DNA of 64,000 nt from Ovis canadensis (GCF_042477335.2 NC_091247.1:224712001-224776000), one strand, 5' to 3'; counted from the first letter of the stretch, positions 41,928 through 53,070 are shown. The notes: generated by a model not told the origin, from the letters alone. Made by a program: numbers and translations.

Positions 41928-42238
41928 TATTTTTATTTTTTTAAATTTATTTATTTTAATTGGAGGTTAATTACTTTACAATATTGTATTGGTTTTGCCA
42001 TACGTCAACATGAATCTGCCACAGGTATACACGTGTTCCCCATCCTGAACCCCCTCCCTTCTCCCTCCCCGTACCATCCCTCTGGGTCATCTCAGTGCAT
42101 CAGCCCCAAGCATCCAGTATCATGCATCGAACCTGGACTGGTGATTCGTTTAATATATGATATTATACATGTTTCAATGCCATTCTCCCAAATCATCTCA
42201 CCCTCACTCTCTCCCACAGAGTCCAAAAGACTGTTCGC
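41928..42238 (-). mobile_element. Ruminant L1 3' UTR, reverse
   Basis: GGAGGTTAATTACTTTACAA, TATTGGTTTTGCCATACGTC and GATATTATACATGTTTCAAT mark the same L1 3' end as at 30.07 kb, here with its longer A/T-rich tail. Confidence 0.92.
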
Positions 42239-42571
42239 CAGGAGACTCTCCTATCTTGCCTGACACTTGGGCCACCCATTATGCTCATCCAGACACTCTG
42301 CATTCTTTCCGTTTTCATTCATCACAGTCCTACTGAGCAACGACTAGATAACAAACACTTTATTCTTGACACCTTCACTTGGATGGTCAAAGGCATGTCA
42401 AACAGAACTGGCTCCAAAAACCTGCCACTTTCGTATCTCAGGTTACTGGCAACTTTCCTTTCAGATGCCCAGGCCAAAATATTAGAGTTCTCCTTGGCTC
42501 CTCTTCCCCTCATTCCCTACGTCCAGTCTCTGTGCAAACCTAGTACTCTCCACCTTCAAACCCCATGCTGA
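42239..42571. other. intergenic, nothing recognised
   Basis: Open frame 42281-42571 has no support; parts resemble L2-type 3' sequence. Confidence 0.35.
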
Positions 42572-43745
42572 GGAATTTCCCTGTGGTCCAGTGGTTAAGA
42601 CTCCCTGTGTCGATCATGATAAACTGTGGAAAATTCTGAAAGAGATGGGAATACCAGGCCACTTGACCTGCCTCTTGAGAAACTTATATACAGGTCAGGA
42701 AGCAACAGTTAGAACTGGACATGGAACAACAGACTGGTTCCAAATAGGAAAAGGAGTATGTCAAGGCTGTATATTGTCACCCTGCTTATTTAACTTATAT
42801 GCAGAGTACATCATGAGAAACGCTGGACTGGAAGAAACACAAGCTGGAATCAAGATTGCTGGGAGAAATATCAATAACCTCAGATATGCAGATGACACCA
42901 CCCTTATGGCAGAAAGTGAAGAGGAGCTAAAAAGCCTCTTGATGAAAGTGAAAGAGGAGAGTGAAAAAGTTGGCTTAAAGCTCAACATTCAGAAAACAAA
43001 AATCATGGCATCTGGTCCCATCACTTCATGGGAAATAGATGGGGAAACAGTGTCAGACTTCATTTTGGGGGCTCCAAAGTCACTGCAGATGGTGATTGCA
43101 GCCATGAAATTAAAGACGCTTACTCCTTGGAAGAAAAGTTATGACCAACCTAGATAGTATATTCAAAAGCAGAGACATTGCTTTGCCAACAAAGGTCCGT
43201 CTAGTCAAGGCTATGGTTTTTCCTATGGTCATGTATGGATGTGAGAGTTGGACTGTGAAGAAAGCTGAGTGCTGAAGAATTGATGCTTTTGAACTGTAGT
43301 GTTGGAGAAGACTCTTGAGAGTCCCTTGGACTGCAAGAAGATCCAACCAGTCCATTCTGAAGGAGATCAACCCTGGGATTTCTTTGGAAAGAATGATGCT
43401 AAAACTGAAACTCCAGTACTTTGGCCACCTCATGCGAAGAGTTGACTCATTGGAGAAGACTCTGATGCTGCGAGGGACTGGGGGAAGGAGGAGAAGGGGA
43501 CGACAGACGATGAGATGTCTGGATGGCATCACCGACTCGATGGACGTGAGTCTGAGTGAACTCCGGGAGATGGTGATGGACAGGGAGGCCTGCGTGCTGC
43601 GATTCATGGGGTTGCAAAGAGTCGGATACGACTGAGCGACTGAACTGACTGACTGACTTCTACCGCAGGGGGCGCTGGTTCCATACTTGGCTGGGGAAGG
43701 AAGCTTCTGCGTGCCCACGCAGTGCGTCCAAAAAAATTATCAAGC
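42572..43745 (+). mobile_element. CHR-type SINE split by BovB
   Basis: The SINE head (AGGAATTTCCCTGTGGTCCA to TTAAGACTCC) ends at about 42607. The rest (CGCAGGGGGCGCTGGTTCC, tail AAAAAAATTATCAAGC) resumes after 43655. Confidence 0.85.
42608..43655 (+). mobile_element. BovB LINE, 1.05 kb, inside a CHR SINE
   Basis: 5'-truncated in the RT domain (starts near GATCATGATAAACTGTGG), keeps QGCILSP and YADD, ends GACTGAGCGACTGAACTGAC. It is frameshifted near 43060. It is very similar to the 40.2-kb copy. Confidence 0.92.
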
Positions 43746-43902
43746 AAACAAAACTGAATTTGGCCATTTCTACTCTCCCAGCCCGCATCACATCTTGCCT
43801 GGATTACTCCAGCATCCTCCTCACTGGTCTGCTTCAACTCATATTGTTTTCTTCCTACTAGCCAGAGAAATCCTTTAAAACAGCTCAAGACCTCACTCGA
43901 AG

Positions 43903-44218
43903 GCTTCCCTGGTGACTCAGTGGTAAAGAATCTCCCTGCCAATGCAGGAGACACGGATTTGATCGGTGGTCCAGGAAGACTGGACATTACCAGGAGCCAC
44001 AACTATTGAGCCTTTGCTCTGGAGCCTGGGAACTGAACTACCGAAGCCTTCTCACCCTAGAGCCAGGGCTCAGCAACGAGAAGCCGTGGCGATGAGAGGC
44101 CCGCACACTCCAACTAGAGAGTAGCTCCTGCTCCCTGCAACTAGAGAAAAGCCCGGCAGCAATGAAGATAGAGCACAATAAATAATTATTAAAGAAAAAC
44201 AAAAAACAAAAAACAAAA
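43903..44218 (+). mobile_element. CHR-type SINE, long form
   Basis: The head AGGCTTCCCTGGTGACTCAG, a long body (GCAACGAGAAGCCGTGGCGA) and tail AAAAACAAAAAACAAAAAAC. ACCTCA(C/T)TC flanks both sides. Confidence 0.88.
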
Positions 44219-44229
44219 CCTCATTCAAG

Positions 44230-44645
44230 ACCTGGTGATGGCTGTTCATTTCAGTCTGGAGTAGCAACCCTCACAGATTTACAAAGCCCCACCCCACACA
44301 TTCTAAGCCCATATCCTGCTGCTCCTGCCACTCCCCAACACACACACACACACGCATGCACACACACACGGGTCTCTTTTCAGTTCCTCAAATACAACAG
44401 GTCTCAGAGCCGTTGCACTAGCTGTTCCTTCTGCCTGGAATGCTCTCTCTCCAGATTCTGGCATGACTGGCTCCCTGGTTTCCTTCAATTATTTCTCAAA
44501 TGTCACATTCTGGGTGAGGCCTACTGTGACCCTTCTGTTTAAAATTGCAACCTTCCTACCGCACCCCCCACCCCATTCCCAGACTCCTTGCCCCTGCTCT
44601 ATATTTTCCACAGAACTTATTGCCTCCTATCTCATTTATTATGGT
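44230..44645 (+). repeat. L2-like fragment with CA microsatellite
   Basis: CTTCTGCCTGGAATGCTCTC, CTCAAATGTCACATTCTGG and GAACTTATTGCCTCCTATC follow L2 3' end order. A CA/GCA-rich stretch lies at 44337-44369. Confidence 0.65.
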
Positions 44646-45149
44646 GTCTATTAGTAACTGAATAAAAGTTAGTGGACGAGACAGATAATAAACAGGAAAT
44701 AAAAGCATCAATGTAAGGAACTTTTTCTATATAAGTGGTTAGTGTTTTCACGCAAATACAAACCAAGGATGTGATAGAGACCTGCAGGCAGGCTGCTTTC
44801 TCATGGCTGGGGAGGGGACAGGAACTGAGGCCTAAATAATGTGAAGGACCTCGGAGGAGTTAAGAGCCTTGGGGTAGGGTTGGGAAGGAGGAGCGTTCTT
44901 GCAGGAACTGCCAGGGCCAGAACTCTGCAAGGTGACAACCGGCAAGTTCATGGGTGGATTGTCTGAGCTCACCAGGCTCCCAGGGCTGTCAGGAACGCCT
45001 CCCCCTGTCTTTGCTTGTGCACTCCTGCGTCCTTTTACAGCAGGCCTAGCTGTCCACTGACCCCAGGCAGAGCCTGGGCACTGAAGATGGGCTCCAGGCT
45101 GGCAGGAGTGAAGGGAGCAGAAATGAATAATCCCCCCCACCCCGGAAGC
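44646..45149. other. intergenic upstream of PHETA2 CpG island
   Basis: No gene or clear repeat seen; GC content rises toward the right. Confidence 0.4.
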
Positions 45150-46090
45150 GGAGATCCAGCCGACTCCAGGGGGCCGGGTTGGGTGACTGGGAAGCTGGGC
45201 TGGGCCTCGAGGACTGGATAGGAGCCCGCCCAGAGGAGGCGTCTGGGCCTAGGCCGTCCCAGACTTGGCTCTGTGCGAGAAGTGGGCCGGGCGGGGAGAG
45301 GGGGGCTGGAGAGGGGGAAAGAGAAGGTCTCGAAGTTCTTGGGAGGTGGCCTGGGTCCGAGGCCCCCGGATGGTCCGAGGCCCCCGGATGGCCCGAGGTG
45401 GGACTCTGGGTTCGAGGCCGGCCATCGCCAACCAGCACTGGGCCTCACTCTGGGCACAGCCGGCCGGGCCTCAGTTTCCCCCCGGCGTGGATCGCGGGGC
45501 CTAGTGAGTCGTGGGCGGGGAGGGGTGAGGGCGGTAACTCGAGCCGCCCAGGCGGGGTCTCTCAGCTCCCGCGGCCACGTTTAGCGGCCCGGACGGACGG
45601 AGGCCTGGGGTCCGGAGTCGAAATGGCCCCGGGCCAGCCCGCGGGCCGCGCTCCTGGGCTTCGGGGGCGTGGAGGTGAGAGCGGGCCCGGCGGGCTCGGG
45701 AGGAGGCGGCCCCGGGAAGGCGTGGCCCGCGGGGACGTGGCGGGGCCGCTCCCCGCGCGATGGGGAAACCAAGGCGGCAGCCGCGCCCAGAGTCTGCGGC
45801 GCTGGCCGCGGAGCTCCCGGTGAGGCCACCCCGTTTCTGGGCGACAGCGGGTCAGACACCCCCACCCCCCCGCGGCGGCCATGGCCAGTGGGTCCCACGC
45901 CCCAGCCCGCCGATCCTCTAACAAAGAATCTAGAAAAATGCAGTGCAGCGGATTCCCGCCGGGGTTGCAATGCGGGCCTCGTTAACCGGGGAGGCGGGTG
46001 GGGAGGAGACGCCCTTCCCTGGGGAGCGGAGACAGTTAGGTCGGCTCCGGATCTCCTCTCCGCGCCCCAGTGCTGGACGGCCGGGAGGTG
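45150..46090 (+). promoter_or_regulatory. PHETA2: CpG-island promoter and likely first exon of PHETA2
   Basis: Dense CpG and GC boxes precede the PHETA2 coding exon by about 2 kb. Several donor-like sites exist (GTGAGA at 45675, GTGAGG at 45820), so the first exon's edge cannot be fixed. Long open frames here on both strands follow from the high GC content. Confidence 0.65.
45355..45390. repeat. 18-bp tandem duplication in CpG island
   Basis: Two exact copies of GTCCGAGGCCCCCGGATG. Confidence 0.95.
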
Positions 46091-46249
46091 AGGCTACTGC
46101 TCAAGGAACCAACCATCTGTGTTATTCTCTTCCTTCTCCTCCAACCACCAACGGAGACCGGCCCAGCCCCCATCTCAGGACCCTGCTTGCTTCTCTCCAT
46201 AGCCCTTATCAAGACGGGTCTTCACGTTATTTAATTAATTTAAAAAGAC

Positions 46250-46945
46250 ACTAATTATTATTTATTTTTGTCTTTTTTTTTTTTTTACACTGTGCCTCCC
46301 CCTCGTAAATGTGGTTTTCAGGAAGGAGGGGCTTTATTTTGTCCACTATTGTATTCAATTGTTTAAACAAATACTTTCTGAGGGCCTCCCCAAGCCCTGC
46401 AAAGGGCTGGATATTGGGGAGGTTCCACCGGAACCAAGTCCAGGTGGTTGGTTCTAGACATTCTGCGGCTGCGGACAGGGCTGTAAACACAAAGGAGATC
46501 ATTGTGGGATGAAGGCTGCTGTTGGGTCACCTTAGATCAGACCACCTTCCTGATCAGGACCACCTTACATATAGTGATCAGGGCAGGCCTCTCAAATTAG
46601 GTCACTTAAAGACCACAGATAAACTATGTGGCAAGTACTAAAAGGGAAAAGCAACAAGCTATGTGGGTACTTAACTCTGACCTAGCCTTAGAGGGCAGGG
46701 TGCTGAGGTCCAAAGAGTGATGATCAGGATGATGGGACTGAGATCCTTAAATTGCTCCCAAGTGCAGGGCCTGGGTGGACCTATGTGCGTATGTGTATTC
46801 TGGGCAGGGCAGTAGATTATCAGGGGTCAGGGAAGGCTTCCTGGAGGAGGTGGTGGTTTCATTTGACCTGAGGCTGAATAGGAAGCTGAGTAGGAGTAAG
46901 TCCAATCCTTTAGGATGGATTGACTGTATTTGAATTCTTTTGCAG
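46250..46945. other. PHETA2 5' intron, nothing firm
   Basis: Poly-T run near 46267-46286. A stretch at 46800-46920 resembles L2 in reverse. No exon seen before 46946. Confidence 0.4.
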
Positions 46946-47029
46946 GTGTCCTGGAAACCACGTAGTCAAAGGGCTGAGCCGTGTGGCCAGACAAGAGAGG
47001 CCCCCACCCCTGCCCAGGGAGCTCTGCGG
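46946..47029 (+). other. PHETA2: predicted non-coding 5' UTR exon of PHETA2
   Basis: 84 bp flanked by acceptor TTCTTTTGCAG (ends 46945) and donor GTAAGT at 47030. It has no conserved reading frame and lies between the CpG island and the coding exon. Confidence 0.55.
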
Positions 47030-47197
47030 GTAAGTGGGTCACTGCCAGGACTTGCCCCCACAAAGAGGTGAGGGAATCAGGAGACCAGGCTCTGCTTCTC
47101 ACTGGCCACGTGATCCTGGGAAGTTCACCTTCACTGTTCTGGTCTCAGTTTTCTGTGAGTCAGGAGAACAGTTGGATTATATGCCACTTGTGTGGGT

Positions 47198-47402
47198 TTC
47201 CCTGGTGGCTCAGATGGTAAAGAATCTGCCTGCAACATGGGAGACCTGGGTTCGATCCCTGGGTCGGGAAGATCCCCTGGAGAAGGAAATGGCAACCCAC
47301 TCCAGTATTCTTGCCTGGAGAATCCCATGGATGGAGGAGCCTGGCAGGCTACAGTCCATGGAGTCACAAAGAGTCGGACACAATTGAAGTGACTTAGCAC
47401 AC
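47198..47402 (+). mobile_element. Bov-tA SINE in PHETA2 intron
   Basis: A complete, little-diverged copy: B box GGTTCGATCCCTGG, body to CAATTGAAGTGACTTAGCA. Confidence 0.93.
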
Positions 47403-47864
47403 ACATATGGGGCACCAACATTTGGTAGTTGAGGTTGATCCTACTCCACCACGCCCTGTGTTTGTACTTGTTTCCTGAGAAGGTCCCTATCTGAACCCAC
47501 ACTGATCGAGGAATGAGGCAGGCCTGCCCCAGCACAGCCCTATCTGGCCCTGCAGGCAGCTAAAGGACTACTGTGCTATCAAATGAGAGGCCAACAGGGA
47601 CCCACGGAGCCCATGGAAACCCTGGATTTTGGCTTCAGGGTTGGAGCTAAGGGGCCCTCAGATTAGGGGGTGATGTAAGCAAAGTGGTTTTTAAGAGTCT
47701 GGTTTTTATGAGTCCATTTCAGCCCAGCTGATGCCTTTTCCTTTGGGTTTTAAAAAGCTGTTCACAGCCCTGCCATACTTCCTGGTCTGACACAAATGAC
47801 ATTTTCCTTTTCTCTGAGTCCTCTGATAACCAAGTGTGTGTTTGTTTGTTTGTTTTTGCATGAT

Positions 47865-47985
47865 CCTCACAACCCTTTGAGAACAAAGGCAGGGAGACTA
47901 GCCCACTTCACAGATGGAGACACTGAGAACCTCAGGGCACAGAAAGTAAGAAGAGGCCACCGGGCTGGGGCCCAGGTCTCCTCCA
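47865..47985 (+). repeat. MIR SINE fragment
   Basis: TCCTCACAACCCTTTGAGAA and ACAGATGGAGACACTGAGAA are MIR-like. Confidence 0.6.
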
Positions 47986-48076
47986 GAGCCAGGACTCTTT
48001 TTCCCACGGGGTGCAAGCACCACCTCCCTCTCTGATCGCTGTTTGCCTCTGTCATCTCACAGTTCTCATGGGAGCC

Positions 48077-48853
48077 ATGAAGTTGAATGAGAGGAGTGTG
48101 GCCCACTATGCACTGAGCGACTCCCCGGCAGACCACACAGGCTTCCTGCGCACCTGGGGAGGCGCAGGGATGCCACCCACCCCCAGTGGTGCTGGCCGAA
48201 GGTGCTGGTTTGTCCTCAAGGGCAACCTGCTGTTCTCCTTTGAGAGTCGAGAGGGCCGGGCGCCTCTGAGCCTCGTGGTGCTGGAGGGCTGCACGGTGGA
48301 GCTGGCCGAGGCTCCAGTGCCTGAAGAGTTTGCCTTCGCCATCCGCTTCGACGCTCCTGGGGTGCGCCCACACTTGCTCGCGGCAGATGGGCCGGCGGCC
48401 CAGGAGGCCTGGGTGAAGGCGCTGTCCCGGGCCAGCTTTGGCTACATGCGCCTGGTGGTGCGAGAGCTGGAGAACCAGTTGCGTGAAGCCCGCCACAGCC
48501 TGGACCTGCACCGCCGCTCATCCTGGAAGGCCGTTTCCAGCCGCTGCAAGCCCCAGGCTCCTGACTGCTGGTCTGGCCTGAAGAACGGCCACTCCCTCTC
48601 CAGAGACTGCAGCCCAATGGGCTTGGTGGAAGAAGTGGGCAGCCGGCCAGCAGGGCGGGGCTTGGCCGAGTGGGAGCTGCAGGGCCCTGCCAGCCTTCTC
48701 CTAGGCAGGGGGCAGAGCCCCGTGTCCCCTGAGACCTCCTGCTTCTCTACCCTGCATGAGTGGTACGGCCGGGAGATTATGGAGCTGAGGCGGGCCTGGC
48801 TGCAGAGGGCCCAGGAGAACCAGCCAGAATGCAAGGACCAGGACAGACCCTGA
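48077..48853 (+). CDS. PHETA2: PHETA2 (FAM109B), complete in one coding exon
   Basis: 258 residues. The start [17 protein letters not shown] matches the human protein; an upstream in-frame ATG at 48011 lies before the acceptor (CATCTCACAG ending 48062) and is intronic. A PH domain spans about residues 17-117 ([24 protein letters not shown], closing Trp in [12 protein letters not shown]). A short coiled segment ([13 protein letters not shown]) and a polar region follow. The C-terminal F&H-type motif ([10 protein letters not shown], residues 222-231, Phe223 and His227) is the binding site for OCRL and INPP5B phosphatases in this family. The protein is an endosomal adaptor for receptor recycling. 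The family's usual length is about 250-260 residues. Confidence 0.96.
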   Translation: MKLNERSVAHYALSDSPADHTGFLRTWGGAGMPPTPSGAGRRCWFVLKGNLLFSFESREGRAPLSLVVLEGCTVELAEAPVPEEFAFAIRFDAPGVRPHLLAADGPAAQEAWVKALSRASFGYMRLVVRELENQLREARHSLDLHRRSSWKAVSSRCKPQAPDCWSGLKNGHSLSRDCSPMGLVEEVGSRPAGRGLAEWELQGPASLLLGRGQSPVSPETSCFSTLHEWYGREIMELRRAWLQRAQENQPECKDQDRP

Positions 48854-50400
48854 GCCTGGGCCCTTCAGGTTCAGCCCCTGTCCTGCTGGTCAGGACGCCA
48901 GGGCCAGTGCTTTTTCAGGAGTTTAAGGTTTTACAGGTTCTTTTTTCTTTTTTTTTAAACTGGTTTCTGAAGTTGCTTTTGAGGTGAGCACTTTCCTTCC
49001 TGCTTTTTTAGTTTTTTTCCCCCAGGTTCCAAGTCCACCTTCATACCTAGAGGGAACTGCGAAATCATTAACTTTCAACCCATTTATTTCCTGAGGCCCA
49101 GAGAGGAGAGGTGGCTTGCTCAGCAGTCACAAGGCAAGACTCAGGTCTGCTGACTGTGCTGGACTGTCCCTCTCTCAGGGGATTTAATGAAGTGGGTTAT
49201 ATCACATGACCACAGGTCACTCCGCCTTCACCTGTACGATTCTACAGTTTCCAACATGGGGAATCTTGTGTAAATACCCGAAGTTGCCTGCAGTGTTGGC
49301 TTGAGGGACTGACACTGTCAGAAAAAGTGGATTTACTGTGTCACAGGGGTTTCTGGGGCCTGGCTCCTCCTGAGTGGTGAGAAGATTGAACATGGTGGGA
49401 CCCCTATCCTGCAGTGAAGACAGGGCCCTTTGGAGAGAGAGGGCCTTTAGCTAGTAAAGAGGGATTTATCCTGATTAGAAAGTGTTAGGGCCCCTCTTCT
49501 TTCCCTGACTGCCCTGTCAGCAGATGGTGCTGGTCACTGCCTCAGGAGGGGCCAGTAGCTTTTGTGTTAGCAGAAACTCTGTCCTCAACTGCCAAGTGGG
49601 AAGCTGAAGTGGGCTCCCTGGGAAAGTCAGTGACTTTGAATTTCAGTCCTGGGCATTTTAGGAGCTTGGACATAGGATTCCTGGCACCCTGTGATCAACT
49701 CTTCTCTCTTGACTGGGTCCCTAAAGGTATTCCCGATTCAGAAACCCCTTCAGTCTTTCTTATTACCCAGCATGTATCTGCCAAGACCCTCTGGTTTCTA
49801 CTGTCACCAACATGGTGCCAAGCATTTTCTTTACCAGTTGTTGTGAGAGGCAAAGTGACTGGGTAGACAGGGCCAGAGGCCGATCAGCCTGGCATCCTAA
49901 GGATTCTGGTAGCAGCGGCTGGATGGAAGATTCAGAGCCTGGTCCAGTATACACAATCTCTCCCTTAGCCTCTTTCCCTCACTGGGGTTTTATGAGACCT
50001 GAGGAGGGGCCAACTAGGCCTAGAGTCTTCAGCTTAAGAGCCTCTTTCAGTCCAGGAGGCTGCGATGCTGCCCAGGGTCCAGGACCTGCTCCAAGGAAGC
50101 TAGGTTTGTTTCCTAAGAAGAGAGGCTACCTTCCTAGCCCTGTTTGGGAGCCCCACAGCCTGTATCTCTTGTTTTATACGCAGATATTATAGGGTTTTTG
50201 GTTATATTTATTGTCACAGTGCTTTTTATATGATTAAAACACCATGTTTATTACTTGTATTGGTTCTTTTTTAGCAGTTTGTGTGAAAGCCCCCATTCCC
50301 CCCCTTTTCAGATATATATTCCCCCTTTTCAGATATATTTTCCATTTCGTTGTACATAACATATACCGTGGCATGAAATAAATTTCCAAAATCATTTCAG
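48854..50400 (+). other. PHETA2: PHETA2 3' UTR
   Basis: No further coding. It contains an MIR-like fragment at about 49055-49170. AATAAA at 50377-50382 is the likely end; ATTAAA near 50233 is an alternative. Confidence 0.6.
50377..50382 (+). terminator. PHETA2: PHETA2 polyadenylation signal
   Basis: AATAAA before the SMDT1 promoter, with no later hexamer in this intergenic stretch that fits better. Confidence 0.55.
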
Positions 50401-50636
50401 TAGCACAAGTAATAAATTTGAACTGTATTTTTTAAGTGTTTAAAAAATACGACAGTTTGAAGTTCAGTTAAACTGGTCTTTCATTTCAGTAACTCCCTGC
50501 TCGGCCAAGCCCTGGTTGTCCCGGGTGCGGGAACAATAACAGAAATCTGCAAGTTCCACAAGAACAACCCCAGTCAGATGGTCCCACTCACCAAGCCTGG
50601 AATGAGGGGTGTACCCGGCCCTTGGCGTCATCCTCG

Positions 50637-50644
50637 TGACGTCA
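50637..50644. promoter_or_regulatory. full palindromic CRE (CREB/ATF site)
   Basis: Exact TGACGTCA, about 165 bp before the SMDT1 ATG. A half-like GGCGTCA lies 13 bp upstream. Confidence 0.7.
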
Positions 50645-50806
50645 CCATGTGCCGCAGCAGGAACTAGGCGCACTGCGCAAGTCTGTGAGCCGGACCTCTC
50701 GTTTGATATCTACAGACTCGCGAGGCTTGGGCGGCGTTCTTCCTGAGGGTGTCACTGGGGCCGGGCAGTGGGGTACTGGGGCCCGGACTAGGGGCGGAGC
50801 TGGGAG

Positions 50807-50992
50807 ATGGCGTCAGGAGCGGCTCGGTGGCTGGCGTTGGTACGCGTCGGATCTGGGGCTTCCCGAAGCGGGCTGAGCCTGAGGAAAGGTGGTGATGTCT
50901 CCGCCGGACGGAGCTGCTCAGGTCAGAGTCTGGTACCGACGAGGTCGGTCATCGTTACTCGCAGCGGCGCCATTTTGCCCAAACCGGTGAAA
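50807..50992 (+). CDS. SMDT1: SMDT1 coding exon 1: presequence and PKP motif
   Basis: Starts MASGAARWLALVR and ends LPKPVK exactly at a codon boundary before GTGAGT at 50993. Confidence 0.96.
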
Positions 50993-52603
50993 GTGAGTGT
51001 CTGCCTGGAGGCGGGGCGAAGGGGCCGAGGCCAATCATTGTGGGGAGTGTGTGCAGGTTGACGCTGATCGACAGGAGCAAAGGCCAGTCGAACGACTGCC
51101 TTAGAGCGGAAACCGTATCAAGGACAAAGTTTTGCGCTGATGCACTGACAGTTTTGACAAGTGGGTGGAAGTGGCTGGTTGAGTTAGTGGTCGCTGTTGA
51201 GCCGGGTACAGGGAGACAGAAGATGGGGGTCAAGAGCGGAGAAAGGTGGCACTTTGCACTAGTTCATCCGGAGGAGCGCAGTGCCCTGGCTCTTTGGAGC
51301 CAAAAGACTCGGCTTTATGCATACAGTATAGACAAGTCTTGTTACGTCTCTACTTCGTAGTTGATGGGATGAAAAACGAATTTGTAAATAAACGGTTCCT
51401 GGGACAGACCTTATCATTTTGTGTTTGGACCTAGTATTTAATTCATGTGACTAGGTGTGCAGGGAATTATTACAGTCTGTTTTTACAAGTGAAAAATGAG
51501 GGGCCAGAGTAGTGAAGCCAGTGTGCAAAGCTAACAGCTGAGTTAGGTTCTGAAATTCAGACTTCCTGTGGGTCCAGCTCCCACCACCAGATCCTGTTTT
51601 CCCATTACTGAGTGTTGTTACATGCCCTCAGTACCCTTGGAGTTTTTTCAGTAAAATAAGAACAATCCCTTATACAAGGGTTTTTTTTTTTTTTTTTTTT
51701 TTTTTTAATTCCAGGGCTGTGTGAGAGTTACAAAACAAAAACAAATTACTTTAAAGCTATTTTGGCCGACGCAAGCTTACACAGAATGAGTTCAAGCCTG
51801 TTTCACAGCAAGAAACAGGGTCCATGTTAGGGGAAAGCTGCCTTTAAAGAGGCACGATTGAAAAACATTTTTTTGCGGGGGGAACCCCTGTAAGGAAATA
51901 ATGAGAGGAAATGTTGAGATTTTATTGGAACATCCCAAGTCTATTTAAAGTCTTTTACTATAACGACATACTCAATTTTCAAAATACACCTGTTTCTAAA
52001 ATGTAATATAGTGAAGTCAAATTTGTCAGGCACCAGGGAACCAGTTAAAGAACTGTACAGAATCTCTCTTAAGTATACATGTTCATAATTTTGTAATCCA
52101 TTTGCATGTATTTAGTAACTTAACCCAAGCAGAACTGAACTATTATTTCCCTAGTCCACCTCCTAGTACTTTCTCACTTGTTTAAAAGCATCTGCAAGTA
52201 ATTAATAGCTAGTGCCCTAATTTTTAGATGTCTGGAAGAGTGCCTTGTCTTTTTCTTTCTGGTAGACAGTTTGATGGCCATAGAATCACTTTATCTTTTC
52301 TTCTAATCATTTTTCTTGCTCCAAATTTTTCCAAGGACTTTAAAATCAAGTTGCTTATGATAAATCTGAGGTCCACAGGAGGGAATGCCCCTGAGAGGGC
52401 CAGGCCCTGTGTGGTCTTGCCAGTGGGCCCTGGCGCTCACAGCCAGCACTCTTGACTCTCTGCAGATGTCCTTCGGCCTTCTCCGCGTGTTCTCCATTGT
52501 GATCCCCTTTCTCTATGTTGGGACACTCATTAGCAAGAACTTTGCTGCTCTACTTGAGGAACATGACATTTTTGTTCCAGAGGACGATGACGATGATGAC
52601 TGA
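50807..52603 (+). CDS. SMDT1: SMDT1 (EMRE), complete
   Basis: Coding exons 50807-50992 (62 codons) and 52466-52603 (45 codons and stop) give 107 residues, the human length. EMRE is the single-pass inner-membrane subunit that activates the mitochondrial calcium uniporter MCU and tethers MICU1/2. Residues 1-47 form a basic, Ser/Arg-rich presequence. The GAILPKP segment (54-60), which touches MCU, is intact. The membrane helix is about residues 65-84 (LLRVFSIVIPFLYVGTLI). The C-terminal E-D6 tail (101-107) binds MICU1. Exon 1 donor is GTGAGT; exon 2 acceptor is CTCTGCAG. Confidence 0.97.
51681..51710. repeat. poly-T tract in SMDT1 intron 1
   Basis: About 29 T residues. It could be the reverse poly-A tail of a retroposed sequence to its right, but no body or duplication was recognised. 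Confidence 0.7.
51720..52460. other. SMDT1 intron 1 remainder, nothing recognised
   Basis: AT-rich sequence of unknown origin between the poly-T and exon 2. Confidence 0.4.
52466..52603 (+). CDS. SMDT1: SMDT1 coding exon 2: membrane helix and acidic tail
   Basis: Starts MSFGLLRVFS after CTCTGCAG and ends with the acidic tail and TGA. A donor (GTAAGA at 52607) follows only three bases after the stop, so the 3' UTR is spliced. Confidence 0.97.
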   Translation: MSFGLLRVFSIVIPFLYVGTLISKNFAALLEEHDIFVPEDDDDDD

Positions 52604-52857
52604 CAGGTAAGATTTGCTTCTCCCCCACATGTGGACCAGGAGCCCGAAGTGGGGTGGAGCATCAGAACTGTGATGTGGTTTGGACACTCCAAGCAGGAGC
52701 ACAGACTTTTAATGAATAGACACACTTGCTGACTAATGTCTTTTATGTCACCTTTTCTCTATGTTGGATGAAGGAAATTATCTTATAGACTTACAAATTC
52801 ACTGGGATCTCTTCTAACCAGCTTGAATCCCAACCACCCTTTTCTATTTGCCTTTTG

Positions 52858-53070
52858 AAAGTGTTAGTCGCTCAGTTGTGTCTGATTTCTTTGTGACCCT
52901 GATGAACTGTAGCCCTCAAGGTTCCTCTGTCCATGGAATTCTCCAGGCAAGAATACTGAAGTGGGTAGCCATTCCCTTCTCCACGGAATCTTCCCTTCTG
53001 ACCCAGGGATTGAACGCTGGTCTCCTGCATTGCAGGCAGATTCTTTGCAGTTTGAGTCACTAGGGAAGCT
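52858..53070 (-). mobile_element. Bov-tA SINE in SMDT1 3' intron
   Basis: Reverse body then the B box complement GGGATTGAACGCTGG. ATTTGCC lies on both sides (near 52847 and 53072), an imperfect target-site duplication. Confidence 0.9.

Larger units (their letters stand above)
50500..51020 (+). promoter_or_regulatory. SMDT1: SMDT1 CpG-island promoter
   Basis: CpG-rich, TATA-less sequence around the SMDT1 start. It holds a palindromic CRE (TGACGTCA, 50637-50644) and an NRF1-like GCGCACTGCGCA at about 50669-50679. Confidence 0.7.

Noticed and set aside
45179..45823. 214-codon open frame in the PHETA2 CpG island
   Set aside because: High GC gives long stop-poor frames on both strands; there is no recognised domain and the region is promoter-like.
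48011..48076. Upstream in-frame ATG for PHETA2
   Set aside because: It lies before the acceptor at 48061-48062, and the human protein starts at MKLNERS.
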